A stretch of DNA of 64,000 nucleotides from assembly GCF_037975245.1 (NCBI RefSeq), contig NC_092563.1, positions 9,608,001 through 9,672,000 on the forward strand. The letters are read 5' to 3'. This stretch comes from Apostichopus japonicus (taxonomy: Eukaryota > Echinodermata > Holothuroidea > Aspidochirotida > Stichopodidae). The notes beneath the pieces are model-generated. The model saw only the letters and a program-made list of their open reading frames with translations. It did not search any database and was not told the DNA's origin. Within the stretch, counting starts at the first letter, position 1. Every line of letters starts with the position of its first letter. The position numbers and the translations under genes are program-made. Shown here in pieces: positions 58,438-64,000 of this stretch.

Positions 58438-59035
58438 TTCCAAACTTCGCAAAACTGACTATACTACTACTGTACTAGCCTATGTCTCTCGGTGTATTAG
58501 TTGCCTTAGTTTGTAGTACTAGTAGTAGTAGGCCTAGCTAGAATGATCTATTGAACAATATAACAAGGAAGCCTACGGTAGACCAAACACTTCGGCCGGA
58601 AAACAGTATACTTTAGCCTAAATATATTTACTATTTAGTAACGTTAGTCGTTAGCATAATTTGCTGCCTACCTTCTCGTATGATCTGCCATGCCAGTAAA
58701 TGCTCCGCGAAGGTAGCATTGGTCATTTTGTTGATCCCCGATCTCTGTTCCAGTAGATCGTTTTTGGAGACCCAGTCCACGTACGTAGCACCAGCTCAAG
58801 TACACTTTTCATTTCATGTCCGTTTTGTCACTCACTGCTTTTGGCATCGGGACCCACAATAAAGCAACCTGTGCCTTCCACCTCGACAGCGCGGCCGCAA
58901 TATACACGTTACGTGTATTATGCTACCACTGCATGAAACTGTGCTATACATTACGTATATTTACATACAGGGTTTACACTGTACACTGGCAGTGTATTAC
59001 AAATACCGTGTCACGTGATTAACGGTGAACCATCC
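58438..59035. other. Intergenic DNA, nothing recognised
   Basis: About 600 bp with several GGCCTA/CCTAG words; no gene or classified repeat. Confidence 0.45.
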
Positions 59036-60182
59036 AAACCTATCAGAGCCGTATATAGAGAGAGTTTGGCCAACTGGCGATTTGTGACGTCACACGCAAA
59101 CCATGGGCATCAAAATAGGTCCAGTTGTCGTTACCAGTTGCGCGAAACACGAAAAACACCACACACAATATATAGCAGCTTTGCACACTGTGCTCGTTGC
59201 GAACAAACGAAGCGACTCAGAATGTCAGATTTTGACAGGCATACGAGGAACAAAATGGATATCAGGTAATGAATTAGAGTATGCGTTAGTTAATGACATT
59301 TACGTTTATCTTCACACCTGAAATGCATAGAAAACTAGCTGAAAACCTGTCATTACACTTGTTTTATTTTACGCCTCATACTACTAGTCCTACTTTAGTC
59401 ATACAAACGAAAAGCACACATCACAGTCCTGGCTAGGCTAGATTACAGACGCACAACTATAGCATCAGGCCTACATTAATAGATCCTTCAATTAAATTCA
59501 GTAGGCCTACACATAAAATGACAATTTTTGCTTCACTGATCTTTTCAGGTTTGCCAAAAAGTAGTTGTACCAGAGGTCATTGTATTAAACTCCAGAAGTT
59601 ACATAGTAGGATTAATATTCGGCATAACTTTTTCTCTAAAGTCTAATACAACTTATACAAGGGTTGTGAATGGATGGAATGGTTTGCCTGAGAAGGTTGA
59701 ATTGCAAGTAGTGTGAATGGGTTTAAGAATACTTTGGATGAGTACATTAAGCATTGTAATTGGGTATGACATTTGATGGCCTCGGTTTTATTCCTCTCAT
59801 ATAGCCTTAGGGTCCTTAATGGGGACTTGAATGTCTCTCCTGGTCTTTTTTTCTACTAAACTAAACTATATACTTGAGTGTAGGAGTTTGCAATAGTTGG
59901 GAGTCTGTGGGCAAACCTAAGACTGATATTGTGGTGTTAATTTCTCAGGAATGTAGTACTAGGCTATAGTAGGTGCAACAGATTGAATGGGTCTGTCGAG
60001 AAAAAAAAAAACCTGCAACAACTGAAGACTGGTGTATGTTGTAGCTTATGTATTTTCCATTAACATATATACTATAAGGTCATGTCCTTAATAAGGTTTC
60101 ATGGATCACACTGACATAGTGTGCCTACTTGTCAGTGTTGTCAACTGAGCACAGGGCTGATGACATCATTCAGTTTGTTATT

Positions 60183-60636
60183 ATGCAGACAGCAAATGGC
60201 CATAATGATAATTATTAATTGTTACTTATTCTTCATACTGCCCTTACTGGCCTTACCTGAACAGTGATGTATAAAAATGCAAGAAGTCGTTAAGCTTTCC
60301 ATTTAAGAATCGTTTCAGCCTGTCCTATTTCAAACATATGATTGGCAGGTTTCCACGTTACATAGCTTATCAAAATGGAGCTGTTCTGTAAAGCAAGAAA
60401 ATCACACATATGCAGACAGCAAATGGCCATAATGATAATTATTAATTGTTACTTATTCTTCATACTGCCCTTACTGGCCTTACCTGAACAGTGATGTATA
60501 AAAATGCAAGAAGTCGTTAAGCTTTCCATTTAAGAATCGTTTCAGCCTGTCCTATTTCAAACATATGATTGGCAGGTTTCCACGTTACATAGCTTATCAA
60601 AATGGAGCTGTTCTGTAAAGCAAGAAAATCACACAT
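60183..60636 (+). repeat. 227-bp tandem duplication
   Basis: 60183-60409 is repeated at 60410-60636 with no difference that I can see. It is noncoding and lies inside the P-like element. Identity implies a very recent event or an assembly artefact. Confidence 0.93.
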
Positions 60637-60699
60637 ATGCATGCATACAAACACACTCATATATAACAATTTCTGAATATCTTTTCAGCTGCCCAAAGG

Positions 60700-61290
60700 T
60701 ACTGGAATGCAAGCTCTGTTGGGTGAATTAAAAAACCCTCATTGTACTCTTTTATCATGGTCAGCGTAGCTGGAACCAGCAATGATGGTGATGTGGATTT
60801 GACAGTACCTAGACAAGAATTCAATAGCTGCTTTGTGTTGAAGTGGGTTCAACTTGCTCAAGGCCATGACAGGATGACGACTAGACATTAGGATGAATTA
60901 TCTGTTGCAGAGCTCTATAAACCAGGCAGTTGTTAAAACATCCATTGGGTGACCCTCACAGTCTACCAGGCACTGCATCGCAGAAGCAAAATGAAGTGTG
61001 TGTGATACCTTCATCTTATGAGAGTGGAATGGTATCAGTGTGGCCTCTGTCAATTTGGCTTCAAGTCTTTGTTTTCTTGAAAGCTGAGAAGATCTTTCAG
61101 TGGTTTCACACTGACCTCTGTACTTGACAATTCATGTGTATTTGCCAGCTCAGGAGGAAGCCAGATTTTAATTACATTAACCAATGCTGACTTTTTTTTG
61201 GACATGTGGTACATCTGCAAGGAGGTGAAGGTGGAATCTTGTTGATAGTCTGGCAGTCTTATCCACAGATTATCCCAAAGCTTCTCCACA
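60700..61290 (-). pseudogene. P-element/THAP9-type transposase remnant
   Basis: The minus-strand frame 61289-61050 (LWDNLWIRLPDYQQDSTFTS onward) is followed, one frame over, by AKLTEATLIPFHSHKMKVSH, ASAMQCLVDCEGHPMDVLTT and AWFIELCN. Known P-type transposases carry a KLT..HI.P....KMKV..A.Q..S..VA segment at this point. The resemblance is partial and the frame is broken by a shift near 61060 and stops near 60890. No catalytic residues could be assigned. Confidence comes mainly from the matching 31-bp termini and 8-bp duplication. Confidence 0.5.
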
Positions 61291-61299
61291 TTGCCACAT

Positions 61300-63199
61300 T
61301 CAGAACTTATTACATTGATAAACTTGAAAATTGCAGGAATCTAACGAAGCACCCATCAAGAGAATTTGTTTGTATAATTATTGAAAGCTGTGACCTTCTG
61401 ATGTGACAGACTAATGTGAAATAAAGGGCAGTAGATTACCTTGTAAATGAACCTTGTTATTGTTTGATTGTATCTAATGTTTGCAAAATTTTAAGTTGCA
61501 TGCTACCAATTGAAACATAATTCTTTCTCTATTAATGGGATATAAATACTTCTCCTTAAAGGGTGTGGAGACTCCCGCACAAAGAAACGTCTCATGCCGG
61601 TTATCGGGCCTAGTTTTGAATGCGGTGTAACAGAAGTGTTAGACACCACCATTGATCCCAGAAAATACACACACAGCTTGCTACCATCTGTAAATAGACA
61701 TTAGTGTACAGTCAATACAAACATCACAGTCAATACCCACAACACAGTGCACATAGCAGCGTGGACATCTCAGGTCTAGATAAAAGATAACAAGGTATCA
61801 GTTTTCATTACTGTCTGCATTTTGTAGCGACACAAAAAAAACTTCACTTGCAAGCAACGGAAAGCAAACTTTTTCAGAGCGCGGCATGCGGTTTAGGGCA
61901 AGTCTTCAATACCTTTAAATATACTGCATCGGTTGTTGTCACTTGATCATTTGCTTGTGTGTGAGCTAAACAGCTTAAATAATATGTAAAAAAATAATAC
62001 AAACTTTCAAATTGCCAGATATTCACTTGCTCAAAATCATTATCCAATCATGATTTGTTGCTATCCTTGAGTCCATTATTCAGATGATGAGGCAGATTCC
62101 CTTCAACTCTCCATGATGAAGGTAAAACCTTATATCTTAACCAACTGCCATTGAGTGTCCATTTGAAAATTTCAAACACACAAGTGCATTGATTAAAACA
62201 AAGACTTTATTGCTGTGGTTGCAGGAACTGGATTTCAGTCTAGTAGTCACTCACCAGGTTTGTCTTTATCACAGTCTGCTGTGGCTTTTTATGTTAGGAG
62301 TTTTTCTTCAGAGCACATGTCACCTTTGATTTGTAAAAAAAGTCCTGAAATTCAGGGAGTTAAAATTTACTGTCTAAAGATAATTTAAAAAGATTTTTTT
62401 TTAACTTCAATCGTCAATGTGGGTGTCAATTAAGGGAATAAGGAGGTACTGATGCAACTTTGATAAATGATAGTTGACTGCATCCAAATTAAACCAAGGC
62501 CTAGGCTATACTTTTGAAGAAGAAAATATTAGGCTGAATTCATGTTAGCCTAAAAAGGCTAGGCCAATGCTGACAATTAACACAAACCAAGATCATTTAA
62601 CCATTTGGGCACTTGTTTATGGCATACTAAAAGGGTCTATATAATTAGGCCTGTATGTGTACACAACCCACAAGCTGCCAATGAGTATAGACCTAGCCTA
62701 ACTAGTTTGGGCCTAGGCTACTTTGTTTTCCATAGACCTAGTTTAATTGGGCCTTATACTGTGCCATATTATGTAATGTGCTATAACAGTTGTAGTAATA
62801 GCAAGAATGGTCCAGGTCTAACTAAGCCCAGGCTTAACTTATGCTTCGGGCTTAACTAAGGATTAGGGCTTTACGTGATGCCTAGAGGCTAGCCCACCCT
62901 TTTACATTAAACTAAAAGTGATACTTTTTTAGGCTAGGCATAGCCTAGGCATACAATAACTAGGAATTAGGATAACTATATGTGCGACTGAAACTGCCAT
63001 GCCTATGATTAGAAGAGCTGGCATAATGAAATCGAATTTGTGGATCGTAAAACGAGAGAGAATAGCCATGCATGTAATTACAGAAACCAGTCTGAACGTA
63101 AAATTCTCGCATTGCTTGTACCTTACTCGTATTACACTAGGGCCTATGGCTAGTAATATGGGCCTAGGCTACACAGACTTTTTTTCATTAGATCTCCAT
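61300..63199. other. Interior of the P-like element, unassigned
   Basis: No readable transposase sequence. 62480-62980 is rich in CCTAGGC/TAGGCC words. Short frames here were not recognised. Confidence 0.4.
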
Positions 63200-63310
63200 C
63201 TTGTTCTTTCTACTTCCAAAAAATTCCTCTTCTTTTATGGTCAGTCGGAAAATCAAACAACAATATCCATGTTCTGACCGATTGCAGCATCCCCAGCACC
63301 ATTTCTTTCA
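63200..63310 (-). pseudogene. Possible THAP-like zinc finger remnant
   Basis: The minus strand gives, in two overlapping frames, GCCNRSEHGYCC and FDFPTDHKRRGIFW. This recalls the C-x2-4-C ... F.FP.D...R..W layout of THAP domains at the N-terminus of P-type transposases. It sits just inside the right terminus of the P-like element, in the expected orientation. Frame breaks make this tentative. Confidence 0.3.
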
Positions 63311-63544
63311 TAATTTCGTACTTTTTCGTGTAGACAAACGATAGTCTATACACTGTGAGTATGCGTGTCACCTGCTAAAAAGTTTTCAAGTGGACCTATT
63401 TTACCACCCTGTGTGGGCGTTTTCCCTCTCGACCAATCCAAATCGGTTACATGGTTGGCCAAACTCTCTCTATATACGGCTCTGAAACCTATGAAATTGG
63501 CCCGCCCTCTAAAAATTTCCTAGCTGAGAGTGTGCTTTTAAAGT

Positions 63545-63890
63545 AAACTGTGGTGTATCACATTTTATATTATTAAAATCCAATACTTTTGTTTTATTAA
63601 CATTTAAAGATACCTTATTTGACGCTAACCAATCAGAAACATTTTTTTAATTCCAGAGATGCCATTAGAAGGGCTTTATTGACATCAGAGTTATGATAAT
63701 AAACAGCCGTGTCGACAGCAAACAGTATAAACTTAAGTAAGCTTGATGATTTATACATATCTTATTAAAAAGAACTGGTCCCTGTATTGATTCCTCTCCG
63801 TTAAAACGGACAAGCTGTTTACGATTAGTAAGATAACTTTTAAACCAGTTTAGTGCCACACCTCGTTTTCCATAACTTTATAATTTATAA
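63545..63890 (-). pseudogene. Degraded LINE reverse transcriptase fragment
   Basis: On the minus strand, VALNWFKSYLTNRKQLVRF and GEESIQGPVLFNK are followed, after frame shifts, by KFILFAVDTAVYYHNSD and LASNKVSLNVNKTKVLDF. This is the palm-domain region of CR1/Jockey-like reverse transcriptases. The catalytic FADD motif reads FAVD (an Asp changed to Val), and sequence just before it is deleted, so the copy is inactive. It may extend past the window edge. Confidence 0.8.
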
Positions 63891-64000
63891 AGTAAAATAT
63901 CGACTACCGGCACATTGTACCCCTAAACGAAAATACAAATATAATGTAATTGCCTCGTAAAGAAGCTATGAAGCCCATGAAATTTCTGAGTCCGATGAAA

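Larger units (their letters stand above)
59044..63484. mobile_element. P-like DNA transposon, 4,441 bp
   Basis: The termini are a perfect 31-bp inverted repeat beginning CAGAGCCGTATATAGAGAGA and continuing GTTTGGCCAAC. AAACCTAT (59036-59043 and 63485-63492) is a perfect 8-bp target duplication. 31-bp inverted repeats starting with CA and 8-bp duplications are the hallmark of the P superfamily. A decayed P/THAP9-type transposase stretch is visible on the minus strand (60700-61290), and a possible THAP-like remnant lies near the right end. The 227-bp direct duplication inside came after, or with, its decay. hAT elements also make 8-bp duplications, so the assignment rests on the transposase resemblance and the repeat length. 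Confidence 0.8.

Overview
The window is animal nuclear DNA: AT-rich, with small phase-conserved exons separated by long introns full of transposon debris, tRNA-derived SINEs, microsatellites and minisatellites. The protein architecture (CAP, EGF and ShK modules in one secreted protein), the transposon mix (P-like, PIF/Harbinger-like, hAT-like and L1-like) and many GGCCTA/CCTAGGC words suggest a marine invertebrate deuterostome, most plausibly an echinoderm. That placement is inference; no species can be read from the sequence.

Genes. The only two genes that look intact are tandem paralogues on the + strand. Copy 1 is cut by the left edge of the window: its last five exons lie at 41-7488 and encode a Cys-rich hinge, a 10-residue microexon, an EGF-like module and an ShK module. 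Copy 2 is complete: seven exons at 28500-40867 give 281 residues (signal peptide, CAP domain, hinge, EGF-like, ShK, short tail ending in Cys). Exon lengths (89, 93 and 114 bp) and intron phases match between the copies, so they arose by duplication. About 21 kb of transposon-rich DNA separates them.

Layout. 1-7.5 kb: copy 1, whose introns carry a 1.8-kb uninterrupted (TTAC)n array seeded at a LINE-type 3' tail, a SINE, a 12-bp minisatellite and a MITE. 7.5-13.4 kb: no recognised gene. 13.4-16.5 kb: a broken minus-strand member of a multi-copy, probably transposon-borne family, interrupted by a second type of SINE and flanked by a strand-symmetric A/T satellite. 18.3-24.1 kb: a small hAT-like MITE, then a 4.9-kb PIF/Harbinger-like element with a broken HARBI1-like transposase (+), a broken MADF/BESS gene (-) and a nested insertion. 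24.1-28.4 kb: intergenic, with microsatellites. 28.5-40.9 kb: copy 2, whose 7.7-kb first intron holds a large foldback element and SINE copies. 41-64 kb: no intact gene. This part holds a ~50-bp G/C-rich minisatellite, a 5'-truncated L1-like LINE, two copies of a ~0.5-kb MITE with 6-bp target-site duplications, a 746-bp element with 9-bp duplications, a palindromic MITE, a 4.4-kb P-like transposon with perfect 31-bp inverted repeats and 8-bp target duplications, and a degraded LINE reverse transcriptase at the right edge.

The two CAP genes probably encode secreted, disulfide-rich proteins. Nothing in the window points to a multi-gene pathway; everything else is repeat-derived or unassigned.
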